Positions 8,366 through 17,589 of a stretch of 64,000 nt of DNA are shown piece by piece. Origin of the DNA: Photorhabdus thracensis (lineage in GTDB: Bacteria; Pseudomonadota; Gammaproteobacteria; Enterobacterales; Enterobacteriaceae); NCBI RefSeq assembly GCF_001010285.1, contig NZ_CP011104.1, positions 3,906,001 to 3,970,000 on the forward strand, read 5' to 3'. The position numbers were made by a program, and so were the translations under genes. Position 1 is the stretch's first letter. Every line of letters begins with the position of its first letter. A model generated the notes under the pieces. It saw only the letters and a list, made by a program, of their open reading frames with translations, was not told the DNA's origin and searched no databases.

Positions 8366-9349
8366 ATGAGTCTCAAGAATGATTTTAAAGCTTTCTCTAT
8401 TAGTAATAATGCTAATGTTGTCAGTCAGGAAAGATATGAAGAGAGTAAGGATCTGCTGACTGGATTTCCACCAAATGATGTTCCCACTCATTTATTAAAT
8501 AAAATATTGCGTCAATCATCAACTATAGCATCTGTTGTGGCTAATTTTATTGCGGAACAATCTGGTGATGATGTTCTGGATAATGGGGATATAGCTAAAC
8601 TTACCGAGCAATTAAATAAGGCTTTGGAACAAAAAAGTACAACAAAAGTTCCAGATGCCTCATTAACACAGAAAGGCGTTGTTCAGCTTACCGATGTGGT
8701 AGGTAATAGTGACACATTAGCGGTTACACAAAAGCTTGTTCAGGAAATAATAAATTCATTGCGTGAAAATATTAATGTCAAAGTACCTAATACTCGGAAA
8801 ATCAACGGGAAGATGTTGACTGAGGATATTGTGCTTTCCGCGATTGATATCGGAGCAAAACGGCCGGGTGATATTTATTTATCTGCACATCCGGCATCAG
8901 ATTTGGCTAAAGGAGAGTATATTGCGGATGGGACTATTCACACGATTGATTCAACTGTTGGTAGGGCATTGAATAATTTATCTGATGCATATAAGGCCGC
9001 ATGGGGAATTAAGCAGAATGGTGATAAAATCAACCTCCCTAATCTGTTTGCTGATGGACGAGGGGTATTTATGCGTGCTGGATTGACACCTGGTGTGATA
9101 CAGGGAGATGCGATTAGAAATATTACAGGTAATGTGGGGTGGCGGTCTCATGGACTTTTTACTCGTGTCAGTGGGGCATTTTATGGTGTTAAGTGTAACA
9201 CTAATATAGTTGTTGCGGGAACGGTAGATAATAGCCAACATTCATATTCAGCATATGTCACTTTTGATGCATCAACAGTTGTGCCAACGGCAAACGAAAA
9301 CCGGCCACTCAATGTTAGTATGATTCCTGTAATTTATTTGGGAGTATAA
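8366..9349 (+). CDS. Tail fibre C: docking domain plus collar-like tip
   Basis: 327 aa. The docking domain is at 1-90, the phage-fibre repeat ASLTQKGVVQLTDVVG at ~97-112 and the RKINGK linker at ~138. A C-terminal region of ~175 residues follows, with GDIYLSAHPASDLAKGEYI, NLPNLFADGRGVFMRAG, QGDAIRNITG and an ENRPLNVSMIPVIYLGV end. The QGDAIRNI and ENRPxN motifs are shared with fibre E and are typical of tail-collar/short-fibre tips. No intact chaperone follows; only the last codons of one remain at 9359-9400. Confidence 0.82.
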   Translation: MSLKNDFKAFSISNNANVVSQERYEESKDLLTGFPPNDVPTHLLNKILRQSSTIASVVANFIAEQSGDDVLDNGDIAKLTEQLNKALEQKSTTKVPDASLTQKGVVQLTDVVGNSDTLAVTQKLVQEIINSLRENINVKVPNTRKINGKMLTEDIVLSAIDIGAKRPGDIYLSAHPASDLAKGEYIADGTIHTIDSTVGRALNNLSDAYKAAWGIKQNGDKINLPNLFADGRGVFMRAGLTPGVIQGDAIRNITGNVGWRSHGLFTRVSGAFYGVKCNTNIVVAGTVDNSQHSYSAYVTFDASTVVPTANENRPLNVSMIPVIYLGV

Positions 9350-9358
9350 GACAATAAT

Positions 9359-9400
9359 AAATTATTAACTGATATCCAATGGAAGGAACCACCAAAATAA
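9359..9400 (+). pseudogene. 3' scrap of a tail-fibre assembly gene
   Basis: The frame reading LLTDIQWKEPPK-stop matches the last codons of intact chaperones 1 and 2 (NIEWPEELK and NVEWPEQPK). The following DNA (tgaagatggcctgaataaacaggcc) also matches the 3' flank of chaperone 1. The remainder of the gene is gone. Confidence 0.7.
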
Positions 9401-9406
9401 TGAAGA

Positions 9407-9431
9407 TGGCCTGAATAAACAGGCCATTTTT
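9407..9431 (+). terminator. Terminator of the fibre C unit
   Basis: Stem tggcctg/caggcca with loop aataaa, followed by TTTTT. It is the best-formed version of the hairpin seen after chaperone 1. Confidence 0.65.
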
Positions 9432-9496
9432 ACAGTTATTTTTCTGATGTTATAATTTAAATGTCGAAAGATTCCATCTATAACTTGAGATAAAAC

Positions 9497-9662
9497 TGAA
9501 TGACTTATTGCTACGAATTATACAAAAACAGTTAACCTTATAAGTAATAAAGATACCTCATTATTCTTTTTCTGAACTAGACTTTGATTGGTGTGAATTG
9601 GGGATTATTTTTACAATAATTCAATATATTGATTATAACATCATTTAATTTAAGGAAGGTAT
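9497..9662 (+). repeat. Conserved fibre leader, copy D
   Basis: Very close to copy E over ~145 bp. It includes the block tacaaaaacagttaacctta, then gaactagactttgattggtg, gggattatttttacaataat and tttaatttaaggaaggtat before the ATG. The near-identity of D and E suggests recent duplication or gene conversion. Confidence 0.7.
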
Positions 9663-10517
9663 ATGAGTCCCAAGAATGATTTTAAGGCTTTTTCTATTAG
9701 TAATAATGCTAATGTAGCGAGTCAGGGTAGATATGAAGAAAGTAAGGATTTGCTGACTGGGTTTCCGACAAATGATGTTCCTACTCATTTATTAAATAAA
9801 GTATTGCGTCAATCGTCAATCATATCATCTGTCGTAGCCAATTTCATTGCGACACAATCTGGTAATGATGTTCTGGATGATGGGGATATAACTAAACTCA
9901 CCGCACAATTAAATAGAGCTTTAGAACAAAAAACCACAACAAAAGTTCCAGATGCCTCGTTAACCCAAAAAGGCGTTGTTCAGCTGACAAATGTGATTGG
10001 CAATAGTGATACATTGGCGGTTACACAAAAGCTTGTTCAGGAAATAATAAATTCATTGCGTGAAGATATTAATAATAGAGTACCTAATATCCGGAAAGTG
10101 AATGGGAAGGCGTTAAGCTCGGATATCAGTTTGAATGCCGTGGATATAGGATCATATACCAAAGCAGAAATAGACCACCAAATCAATGCCAGAGGAGCTA
10201 AAAATACAGTCTTAAAGTCAGAGAATGGTTGGTGGAAATGTGGTGATACTGGGATAATATTGCAATGGGGAATGTCTAATATTACTTCATATGCCAACCC
10301 TAATGTACAGGTTAGTTTCCCAATTCCTTTTCCACAAAAGGTGATTATAGTTGGCCAGCAAGATAGCGGTGGTGGAATTATGACAGCAATTTGGCAGATA
10401 AATAATATTCAATTATCAGGCTTCACTGCGGAAAATCTTGGCACCTTGAGTCGCAACTCAAAAGAATTTGGACCGGTAGTTGGGTCAAGATGTGTCTGGT
10501 ACGCTTGGGGGTTTTAA
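9663..10517 (+). CDS. Tail fibre D: docking domain plus stalk plus tip of the fibre A type
   Basis: 284 aa. The docking domain is at 1-90, the phage-fibre repeat ASLTQKGVVQLTNV at ~97, RKVNGKALSSDISLNAVDIGSYTKAEID at ~140-168 and the tip [16 protein letters not shown] at ~190-206. The tip has a FPIPFPQKV strand and ends in YAWGF. It is the same tip family as fibre A but with a different distal sequence and an added stalk. It lacks a chaperone; a scrap at 10522-10551 suggests one was lost. Confidence 0.82.
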   Translation: MSPKNDFKAFSISNNANVASQGRYEESKDLLTGFPTNDVPTHLLNKVLRQSSIISSVVANFIATQSGNDVLDDGDITKLTAQLNRALEQKTTTKVPDASLTQKGVVQLTNVIGNSDTLAVTQKLVQEIINSLREDINNRVPNIRKVNGKALSSDISLNAVDIGSYTKAEIDHQINARGAKNTVLKSENGWWKCGDTGIILQWGMSNITSYANPNVQVSFPIPFPQKVIIVGQQDSGGGIMTAIWQINNIQLSGFTAENLGTLSRNSKEFGPVVGSRCVWYAWGF

Positions 10518-10521
10518 TGCC

Positions 10522-10551
10522 GGTACATTTCCTAACGATGTGATAAAGGTT
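10522..10551 (+). pseudogene. Scrap of a tail-fibre assembly gene after fibre D
   Basis: Ten codons reading GTFPNDVIKV align with [10 protein letters not shown] in chaperone 1 (residues ~26-35). Sequence on both sides no longer matches. The piece is short, so chance resemblance cannot be excluded, but it lies exactly where a chaperone would be expected. Confidence 0.5.
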
Positions 10552-10603
10552 AAAGAATTGGTTTTTTTATTGAGTTTGTAGGTAACAATAGGCGTCAAAT
10601 CAA

Positions 10604-10625
10604 GGGAGAATAAATAAATTCTCCC
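10604..10625 (+). terminator. Hairpin after fibre D
   Basis: Perfect 8-bp stem gggagaat/attctccc with loop aaataa, followed after 6 nt by a short T-rich run. A possible terminator of the fibre D transcript. Confidence 0.45.
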
Positions 10626-10722
10626 GATTGGCTTTTGCTTTAATAAAATTCCAGAAATAAAAAGACAGCCATAAATGTTTGGTGAAAATTAATTGAAAAA
10701 TAATTTTTAGATATTAAATATA

Positions 10723-10919
10723 AATTTTTGGTATGTTTTAGACTCCAACACATTGAATTTCTTATTGTTGTCAATTATACAAAAACAGTTAACCTTATAA
10801 GCAATAAGAACACCGTATTATTCTCTTTCTGAACTAGACTTTGATTGGTGTGGATTGGGGATTATTTTTACAATAATTCAATGTATTGATTATAACATTA
10901 TTTAATTTAAGGAAGGTAT
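10723..10919 (+). repeat. Conserved fibre leader, copy E
   Basis: Shares the extra left landmark tttttggtatgtttta with copy A, and is otherwise nearly the same as copy D. It ends at the start of fibre E with the same aaggaaggtat ribosome site as copy D. Confidence 0.7.
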
Positions 10920-11669
10920 ATGAGTCACAAGAATGATTTTAAGGCTTTTTCTGTTAGTAATGATGCTAATAGAATTAGCCAAGAAAAATATGAAGAAAGT
11001 CAAAGTTTGCAGGTAGGGTTTCCACCAGAGAATATTTCTATTCCTGTATTAAATAAGGCGTTATGCCAATCATCGACAATAGCCTCTGTGGTGGCTAATT
11101 TTATTGCGGAACAATCTAGCGATGATGTTCTGGATGATGGTGATATAGCTAAACTCACTGAGCAATTAAATAGAGCGTTAGAACAGAAAATTTCAAATAT
11201 TGCTAACATTCCTGTAGGTGTTCCTGCTCCTTGGCCGACTGCCACACCGCCCGCTGGATGGTTGCAATGTAACGGTGCGGTCTTTGATACGTTGAAATTT
11301 CCGAAATTAGCTGAAGCCTATCCTGATGGTAGATTACCTGATTTAAGAGGCGAATTTATTCGAGGTTGGGATGATAGCCGAGGTGTTGATAGTGGCCGTA
11401 GAATTCTAACTCCTCAGGGCGATGCCATCAGAAATATCCAAGGTTCGTTTGCTGGCACGATAGCATCAAACTATCATTTGGCAATAAGAGGGGCTTTTTA
11501 TGCTAGTCAAGTTCTTGGAATAGCGACAGATGGCAGTTTTAAATCGGTAAATAATGTTAACACGGATACTCCATACGGCTTTGGGTTCAACACGGCAAGG
11601 GTTGTTCCTGTAGCCTCAGAGAATCGCCCCCGCAATATAGCATTTAACTACATAGTGAGAGCAGCATAA
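10920..11669 (+). CDS. Tail fibre E: docking domain plus phage tail collar domain
   Basis: 249 aa. The docking domain at 1-90 runs straight into a collar domain (Phage tail collar type): IPVGVPAPWPTATPPAGWLQCNG at ~100-122, FPKLAEAYPDGRLPDLRGEFIRGWD at ~130-154, QGDAIRNIQG at ~170 and an ENRPRNIAFNYIVRA end. No stalk repeat is present. Only the last codons of a chaperone gene survive downstream (11691-11717). It is the last fibre before the tRNA-Pro junction. Confidence 0.84.
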   Translation: MSHKNDFKAFSVSNDANRISQEKYEESQSLQVGFPPENISIPVLNKALCQSSTIASVVANFIAEQSSDDVLDDGDIAKLTEQLNRALEQKISNIANIPVGVPAPWPTATPPAGWLQCNGAVFDTLKFPKLAEAYPDGRLPDLRGEFIRGWDDSRGVDSGRRILTPQGDAIRNIQGSFAGTIASNYHLAIRGAFYASQVLGIATDGSFKSVNNVNTDTPYGFGFNTARVVPVASENRPRNIAFNYIVRAA

Positions 11670-11690
11670 TGATCCCCATGTGTGTGGGCT

Positions 11691-11717
11691 CCTGATGTTG
11701 AGTGGCCGGGGTGCTGA
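11691..11717 (+). pseudogene. 3' scrap of a tail-fibre assembly gene after fibre E
   Basis: The frame PDVEWPGC-stop matches the ends of chaperones 1 and 2 ([20 protein letters not shown]). The upstream part is deleted to within ~22 bp of the fibre E stop. Confidence 0.6.
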
Positions 11718-11857
11718 AGTGATGGACAGTAATAATTAGATAATTTTATATTTTTAGGTAAGAAAGGCGGGTTTGTGAATGGCTATAAATGCCAGGTTTG
11801 AAGTCGGGGTTTTGCCCCAGTTTTTCCCTAATTTTTCCCCAGCCAACCCCCAGGCAT

Positions 11858-11888
11858 AAAAAAACCAACCCTAACAGGTTGGTTTTTC
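11858..11888 (-). terminator. Terminator of the tRNA-Pro gene
   Basis: Stem aaaccaacc/ggttggttt with loop ctaaca. Read on the minus strand it is followed by a run of T, just after the tRNA 3' end. Confidence 0.75.
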
Positions 11889-11898
11889 TAGGGAAATT

Positions 11899-11975
11899 TG
11901 GTCGGCATGATAGGATTTGAACCTACGACCCCCGACACCCCATGACGGTGCGCTACCAAGCTGCGCTACATGCCG
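11899..11975 (-). tRNA. proL: tRNA-Pro (anticodon GGG)
   Basis: A 77-nt cloverleaf on the minus strand including an encoded CCA. The acceptor is CGGCATG/CATGCCG, the T arm contains GGTTCAAATCC, and the anticodon loop reads TCATGGGGT. It matches enteric proL, which in E. coli likewise lies next to yejM. The fibre island starts just beyond its 3' end, a usual site for integration of mobile DNA. Confidence 0.93.
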
Positions 11976-12050
11976 ATAACTTTTATTATACTACTGATTT
12001 TATGAATTAAAGCAAGCGCTAAATTTAATGACCGATTGATTTTTAAGCAT

Positions 12051-13790
12051 TTAATTAGCTATAAAATGTTTAACCTCTGTGAGTATCTGTAACAGTTGTG
12101 CCAGATTGGGTTTAGCATCTTTGACTTCGTTGCCTTCAAGGTCATATAAGGAATAATCACCGTTTTTATCCAGAAACAGGGTGTTCTCACTGGTTGTGAT
12201 GATCAGAGAGCCATTATCACCGGTAATAATCCATGGGCTATTACGTTGCGCTGTGAACAGATCTTCGCCTTGAGAGTAATCATCAGGAGAGTTGCTGACA
12301 TGTAACAAACGCTGCATTAATGTTGTCATGACATCCTGGTGACTTGTCAGCTTATCAATAGTCTGTGATGGTGTTCCTGGCCAATGAATAAGCAGGGGAA
12401 CATGCATTTGATCACGATTAAATCTGTCATTATTTATCCATTTTGGTGGATGCGTAGCTGCGATTTCACTATGTGCGGCGGTAATAACAATGACCGTATT
12501 ATTCAGCGCGTTTTTGTTTTTCAGCGTCTCTAATACAGCGCTTATTTGAACATCAAGAGCTGCCGTATTCCCTTCTGAATCAGTTTCATCCAGTCCACTC
12601 ATTTTCAAGAGCGAGAACCACGGGGCGTTGTTAGTGGGTAAATTTAGCCATTGCTGCCACTGTGCTACCGTAAGTTGATTACTTTGGTTGACCGCTGTGG
12701 GCAATGAGTAGTCGGAAAGTAATGCCTGACGATAAAGTGGAGTATTAAATCCTGTAGAGGAGAATAAGCCGAATTGATATCCCTGATGAGTCAGTGCATT
12801 AATCAGTGCTGATGATTTACGTCCAGCGAGTATTCCATCCAGATAGCCAGAAGAAATACCATAAAATAGCCCGAATAGGGCGGTATCATTTTGAATGCCA
12901 TTACTGAAATGTTGATTGAACTGAACGCTGGTTTCTCTGAAATGGGAGAGTACAGGCATATTCTCTGTAATGTCTTTATTATCCAGTCCATCAACCACCA
13001 GTATTAACAGGTTGTACCCGCTGCCTTTATCCTGATAAGTCAGATCATTAAGCGGATATTCCACTGTTAATGCAGCAGGATCCCCCTGTTGCATAAGACG
13101 GCGCTGATATTCTTGTTGATCCAGCAGGCCATGTTTTTCAAGAAACTTGCGGGCTGTCATTGGATAAGAAAGCGGCAGGTTAGAGCGCTGCACGGTTATC
13201 GGACGATAAAAATTAGCATCAGCCCAGATATACATCATATGGGAAGCCAAAAAGGCAGAAATAAGGACGGCAGCCAATGGCTTGCCGAACCGTTGCCGAC
13301 TCAGGCTGCGTAGTTTCTGCCAACTCCAGGTGCCAAATAACATCTGTACTAGAAAAATGACTGGAATACAGATGAACATAAGTTGCCAGTCCCGCGCCAG
13401 TTCCCCTTGATCAGGATTGATAACTAAATCCCAGACTAAAGGTGTCAGGTGAAGGTGGAAACGGTGGTAGATGGTAATGTCGAATATTAACAGTGTCAGC
13501 CCGGCTGTGGCGAAAATGGCCGAAAGAAACCTTAGCAGGCGCTGTGACATGACAATAAATGTCAGTGGAAACAGAATGAGCAGGTAAGCGGCAAAAACAA
13601 TAAAACTAAAGTGCCCAAGCCAACTGGTCAAAGCATAGACACGGCCGAGCAGCGAGCCCGGCCAGTCAGAAACAAACAGGTAACGGCTACCTAATCCAAG
13701 ACTGAGCAGGATGTTAAACAAGGCAAACCAATGCCCCCAGCTAATCATCTGGGACACTTTTTCTCGATAACGCTGACGGCTAGTCACCAT
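12051..13790 (-). CDS. yejM: YejM/PbgA/LapC, inner-membrane regulator of LPS synthesis
   Basis: 579 aa, close to the usual 586. Five N-terminal membrane helices lie within residues ~18-190, followed by a periplasmic alkaline-phosphatase/sulfatase-like domain (~240-579) with LLILVVDGLDNKDI and a VIVITAAHSE motif. In enterics this essential protein senses periplasmic LPS and controls LpxC turnover through LapB/YciM, so adjusting lipid A output. It is followed on the minus strand by the tRNA gene and preceded by yejL, as in E. coli. Start at ATG 13790 with TTTGTTT upstream and no strong ribosome site. Confidence 0.92.
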   Translation of the reverse strand: MVTSRQRYREKVSQMISWGHWFALFNILLSLGLGSRYLFVSDWPGSLLGRVYALTSWLGHFSFIVFAAYLLILFPLTFIVMSQRLLRFLSAIFATAGLTLLIFDITIYHRFHLHLTPLVWDLVINPDQGELARDWQLMFICIPVIFLVQMLFGTWSWQKLRSLSRQRFGKPLAAVLISAFLASHMMYIWADANFYRPITVQRSNLPLSYPMTARKFLEKHGLLDQQEYQRRLMQQGDPAALTVEYPLNDLTYQDKGSGYNLLILVVDGLDNKDITENMPVLSHFRETSVQFNQHFSNGIQNDTALFGLFYGISSGYLDGILAGRKSSALINALTHQGYQFGLFSSTGFNTPLYRQALLSDYSLPTAVNQSNQLTVAQWQQWLNLPTNNAPWFSLLKMSGLDETDSEGNTAALDVQISAVLETLKNKNALNNTVIVITAAHSEIAATHPPKWINNDRFNRDQMHVPLLIHWPGTPSQTIDKLTSHQDVMTTLMQRLLHVSNSPDDYSQGEDLFTAQRNSPWIITGDNGSLIITTSENTLFLDKNGDYSLYDLEGNEVKDAKPNLAQLLQILTEVKHFIAN

Positions 13791-13822
13791 ATTTTGTTTA
13801 CGTTGTGGTCTTTAGTTAAAAA

Positions 13823-14050
13823 TTAATGGGCTTTATCTTCGTTTATTGAAGATTTAAGCGCGTGTGCAAACGAGTCAGTAATATGTCTGCGCTGGGCAGG
13901 AGATACACTCGTATTGATTAAATTTGTTACCATATTGCCAAGTACCATCAGAGAAAGGTCTGTCGGCGTATGGTTTTTTTCCAGAACACTGACTAATTCT
14001 GTTAATAAACGTTCAACGTGTTCGTCACTATAACGAGATGACTGTGGCAT
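13823..14050 (-). CDS. yejL: YejL, conserved small protein
   Basis: 75 aa ([45 protein letters not shown]...), the full length and sequence type of the enteric UPF0352 family, a small helical dimer of unknown function. It lies 32 bp upstream of yejM on the same strand, and the pair is conserved across enterics. Confidence 0.9.
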   Translation of the reverse strand: MPQSSRYSDEHVERLLTELVSVLEKNHTPTDLSLMVLGNMVTNLINTSVSPAQRRHITDSFAHALKSSINEDKAH

Positions 14051-14323
14051 AAATTTAGACTTCCTGAACTAACAAAGCACACTATCTTACCGTATAGGTG
14101 CGTGATTTTCTGCTCTTTTGTGGCAAATTAATTCATGGTTAAGATTTTATGTTGCAGTAATAGCGCGTCTTTAACAATTTTCTGATATCTGTCAGTAAAT
14201 AATAGTTGATGGAACATGGCGAAACATTATTTTTCCCGGGGTTTTTTATTGCAGCAGTGGGTTATCAGTGTTTGAATACGCCGTTAGATGCGAATGAAAT
14301 AAGCAGCGAAAGGAGTAGAAAGA

Positions 14324-15328
14324 ATGAGTCTGCAAATAGACCAAATTGCCTTGCATCAATTAATCAAGCGTGATGAGCAGACACTGGATGTCGTGCTGCG
14401 TGATTCTCTGCTCGCCACCGACCGGGTGGTGGAAGATATGATGGCTGAATTACACCGTGTATATAGCGCAAAAAGCAAAGCTTATGGCCTGTTTAATGAA
14501 GAGAGTGAATTGGCTGAAGCGCTCAGACATCAGCGCAACGGTGATGAGGATTTTCTGGGGTTCAGTCGCGCCGCAACGGCACGTCTGAGGGATGAACTGG
14601 CAAAATATCCGTTTGCTGAAGGTGGGACTGTCCTGTTCTGTCAGTATCGTTATCTGGCGGTAGAGTATTTGTTGATTGCTGTACTTAATAGCTGTAACAG
14701 TATGTCTGTTAACGATAATCTGGATCTAAATACCACGCATTATCTGGATATCCCTCATGCTGATATTGTTGCTCGTATAGATTTGACTGAGTGGGAAACT
14801 AATCCTGAATCAAGCCGTTATTTAACGTTTCTGAAAGGGCGGGTAGGACGTAAGGTTTCAGATTTCTTTATGGATTTTCTTGCTGCCAGTGAAGGGATGA
14901 ATGCTAAGGTTCAGAATAAGGGGCTGTTACAGGCCGTTGATGATTATTGCGAGTCAGGTCAGCTTGATAAAAATGAGCGCCAGGCATATCGCCAGCAAGT
15001 ATACAGTTATTGTAATGAACAATTGCAGGCAGGAGAGGAAATTGAGATTAAGGCGTTGTCTCAGGAATTGCCAACATTGGGCGAGCAGAATTTCCAGCAA
15101 TTTTCTCAGGAACAGGGATATGAATTGGAAGCGTGTTTTCCAGCGGATCGCAGTACATTGCGTCAGTTAACTAAATTTGCCGGAAGCGGTGGCGGATTGA
15201 CAATTAATTTCGATGCAATGTTATTTGGCGAAAGAATTTTCTGGGACCCGGTAACGGACACTTTAACAATTAAGGGCACGCCACCAAATTTACGTGACCA
15301 ATTACAGCGGCGCAGTGGTGGTCACTGA
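14324..15328 (+). CDS. yejK: YejK/NdpA, nucleoid-associated protein
   Basis: 334 aa, matching the family length. The N-terminus [30 protein letters not shown] and the central [23 protein letters not shown] are family signatures. It is found in the spermidine nucleoids of E. coli; the exact biochemical role is not settled. It is transcribed divergently from yejL, with the shared promoter region in 14051-14323 and an aaaggagt ribosome site. Confidence 0.92.
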   Translation: MSLQIDQIALHQLIKRDEQTLDVVLRDSLLATDRVVEDMMAELHRVYSAKSKAYGLFNEESELAEALRHQRNGDEDFLGFSRAATARLRDELAKYPFAEGGTVLFCQYRYLAVEYLLIAVLNSCNSMSVNDNLDLNTTHYLDIPHADIVARIDLTEWETNPESSRYLTFLKGRVGRKVSDFFMDFLAASEGMNAKVQNKGLLQAVDDYCESGQLDKNERQAYRQQVYSYCNEQLQAGEEIEIKALSQELPTLGEQNFQQFSQEQGYELEACFPADRSTLRQLTKFAGSGGGLTINFDAMLFGERIFWDPVTDTLTIKGTPPNLRDQLQRRSGGH

Positions 15329-15337
15329 TACCTGAAA

Positions 15338-15367
15338 TAAATAACGCCGCAAATGCGGCGTTATTTA
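15338..15367. terminator. Bidirectional terminator between yejK and rplY
   Basis: Stem aataacgccgc/gcggcgttatt with loop aaat. It has flanking A and T tracts and lies between two convergent genes. Confidence 0.85.
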
Positions 15368-15399
15368 CTCGGCGTCCCGAAAAGCTCGACTGTGGCTAA

Positions 15400-15684
15400 T
15401 TAAGCACGCAGGAAGTCAATGTGCGCCAGTTTTGGTTTAAACGGATGGCGCTGTACAGCCTGCACTTTAACTTTAGTTTCTTTACCGTCGATAACCAGAG
15501 TCAGAACTTCGCTATAAAATTCTGCTTTGTGTTCCATATTGATAACGTGATCGTGATCCAGCTCAACAGAAACAGGCTCCTGGTTGCCACCATATACGAT
15601 AGCTGGGAACTTGTTAGCTCTGCGCAGGCGGCGGCTCGCACCTTTGCCCTGCTCTTTACGTACTTCTGCATTAATAGTAAACAT
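15400..15684 (-). CDS. rplY: Ribosomal protein bL25
   Basis: 94 aa, the short single-domain L25 of enterics ([33 protein letters not shown]...). It binds the E loop of 5S rRNA on the 50S subunit. A long gap separates it from the radD start, and it probably has its own promoter, with a structured leader at 15685-15790. Confidence 0.95.
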   Translation of the reverse strand: MFTINAEVRKEQGKGASRRLRRANKFPAIVYGGNQEPVSVELDHDHVINMEHKAEFYSEVLTLVIDGKETKVKVQAVQRHPFKPKLAHIDFLRA

Positions 15685-15790
15685 TATTTTTTCTCTTTAA
15701 AGAAGAAAATAAATCCTGCTACAGGCGACCCAGCAGCAGGTTCGAGATTTGGCTTAACGCGGGCGTTAAACGGGCGGCATTCTAGCGAAA
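15685..15790 (-). promoter_or_regulatory. rplY 5' untranslated leader, probable L25 autoregulation region
   Basis: Read on the minus strand, the leader has a cctgct/agcagg stem (arms at + coordinates 15715-15720 and 15735-15740) and other GC-rich pairings upstream of the ribosome site. Autogenous repression of rplY through its leader is reported for E. coli and relatives. The assignment here rests on position and a visible hairpin, not on a covariance search. Confidence 0.45.
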
Positions 15791-15831
15791 AATGGTTGTG
15801 ACAGCAAATGGAATACGTCAATTGGGGCCTA

Positions 15832-17589
15832 TTAATACAATTCATCTGCTCGACGAAAGCGTCCTTGGTAATCAAAGATCTTTTCACGAATCTGCCAGAA
15901 CTGACCTTTTTTACGGGCGACGACAAAATCTGGATGACGTAACAAAGGTTGCTGATGAACGATGTCTGAAGCCGTTTTCCAGTTAAAAGGTACCGCCGGG
16001 GCACGTTGATGCTGACGGAGAAACTGGTATTCAAAGAGCCGTCGTTGGGCCGGGGTTGTAAGCCGGAAGCGTTCAGAGGCATCGGTGCCATCTTCATCGT
16101 AATAGGTGATTTTCAACCATTCACCTTTACTGTCAGTTCCAGGGATGAGTTGCATACCACCGCAACGCAGTACCAGGGCATCTTTGAGTTTTAATGCCGC
16201 TTTCAGCATATCATCAGGATCGACCAGCACCTCCTGGCAACGGTGACAACGCCGTGCTGCAATGTCATTTTCTACACCGCAATGGGGACAGAGTTTAAAA
16301 CGAAAGCGGAAATCGCATTGACGACGTTTGCCGTGTTGATCATTTTCCCAGCCCTGACAGCGGCGTCCAAAATGTTCGATAATTTCACCGTCGGAGGTAC
16401 ATTTGCCCCAAAATATATTGGCAAAGTGACAGATAGGGCAGAATACCTGAACCGGTTGGCTCTGCTTATCTGGCCGACTGTTGCCAACTTCCGGTGTGTA
16501 AAGGTCGTGAGGATTTCCTGCGTAGTCGAGAATAAGGCAATCTTTTTTACCCGGAAATAATCTTAAACCACGGCCAATAATCTGCTGATATAAGCTGACG
16601 GATTCGGTAGGGCGCAGGATGGCTATTAGGTCGACATGAGGCGCGTCAAATCCGGTAGTTAATACGGCAACGTTAACCATGTAGCGCAATTGTTGAGCTT
16701 TAAAGGCTTCGATAAACAAGTCACGATCGGTGATTGATGTATCGGCACTGACTAATGCGGCCTGGCCGGAAGGAAGTAATTGAAAGATCTCTTTGGCATG
16801 TTCGACTGTTGCAGCAAAAAGCATAACTCCTTTACGGTCAGCCGAATATTCAATGATCTGCCTGATAATATGAGGTGTGACGCGTTTTTGTCGTTTGATT
16901 TCACGGTTCAAATCCGTTTCATTGAAAATACCTTGCTGACTGGAGCGGACCTGGCTGAAATCATATTGCATAACTGGCATATCCAGTCGCTGCGGAGGGA
17001 TCAGGAAACTGTGCTTAATCATATAACGCAATGGCAATTCATATATGCAATCACGGAAAAAACTATTTTCATCACCACGGATCATACCGTGATAGTGATA
17101 TTGATATATCCAGCCGATAGCCATTCTATAGGGTGTTGCTGTTAAACCAAGAATACGGAGTTGTGGGTTATTTTGTCTAAGGTGATGAATAATTTGCTGG
17201 TACTGGCTGTTTTCATCATCACTGATACGATGGCACTCATCAATTATCAGCAAAGAGAATTGATTATTAAAATGCTCAAGATTACGGGCGATAGATTGCA
17301 CGCTGCCAAAAACCACTTTTCCTGCACTTTGCTTCTGCTGCAATCCCGCGGAGAAAATATCTGCTTGTAAACCGTATGTGCAATATTTACTGTAATTCTG
17401 TGCAACTAATTCCTTTACATGCGCCAATACTAAGACTCTCCCTCGAGCCAATTTTGCCAGTTCAGCAATAACTAGGCTTTTACCTGCTCCGGTTGGTAAC
17501 ACAATGACTGCGGGCTCACGATGGTGCCGGAAATGATTGACTGTGGCGTCCACGGCTTCTTGCTGATAGGGACGTAAAGTGAAAGTCAT
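15832..17589 (-). CDS. radD: RadD (YejH), superfamily 2 DNA repair helicase
   Basis: 585 aa, matching the E. coli length. Walker A LPTGAGKS is at ~36-43, the motif II DECH box in [11 protein letters not shown] at ~133, motif [12 protein letters not shown] at ~164 and motif [10 protein letters not shown] at ~357. A cysteine cluster at ~401-475 ([22 protein letters not shown]) looks like zinc ribbons. RadD acts with SSB and RecA in repair of double-strand breaks and crossovers. It is a lone gene between rplY and rsuA in the conserved enteric order. Confidence 0.93.
   Translation of the reverse strand: MTFTLRPYQQEAVDATVNHFRHHREPAVIVLPTGAGKSLVIAELAKLARGRVLVLAHVKELVAQNYSKYCTYGLQADIFSAGLQQKQSAGKVVFGSVQSIARNLEHFNNQFSLLIIDECHRISDDENSQYQQIIHHLRQNNPQLRILGLTATPYRMAIGWIYQYHYHGMIRGDENSFFRDCIYELPLRYMIKHSFLIPPQRLDMPVMQYDFSQVRSSQQGIFNETDLNREIKRQKRVTPHIIRQIIEYSADRKGVMLFAATVEHAKEIFQLLPSGQAALVSADTSITDRDLFIEAFKAQQLRYMVNVAVLTTGFDAPHVDLIAILRPTESVSLYQQIIGRGLRLFPGKKDCLILDYAGNPHDLYTPEVGNSRPDKQSQPVQVFCPICHFANIFWGKCTSDGEIIEHFGRRCQGWENDQHGKRRQCDFRFRFKLCPHCGVENDIAARRCHRCQEVLVDPDDMLKAALKLKDALVLRCGGMQLIPGTDSKGEWLKITYYDEDGTDASERFRLTTPAQRRLFEYQFLRQHQRAPAVPFNWKTASDIVHQQPLLRHPDFVVARKKGQFWQIREKIFDYQGRFRRADELY

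Noticed and set aside
2862..11717. Prophage
   Set aside because: Only fibre and fibre-assembly genes are present; no integrase, packaging, head, tail tube or lysis genes.
15684..16097. 137-codon minus-strand frame between rplY and radD
   Set aside because: Mostly overlaps the radD end in another frame and the rplY leader; no family resemblance.
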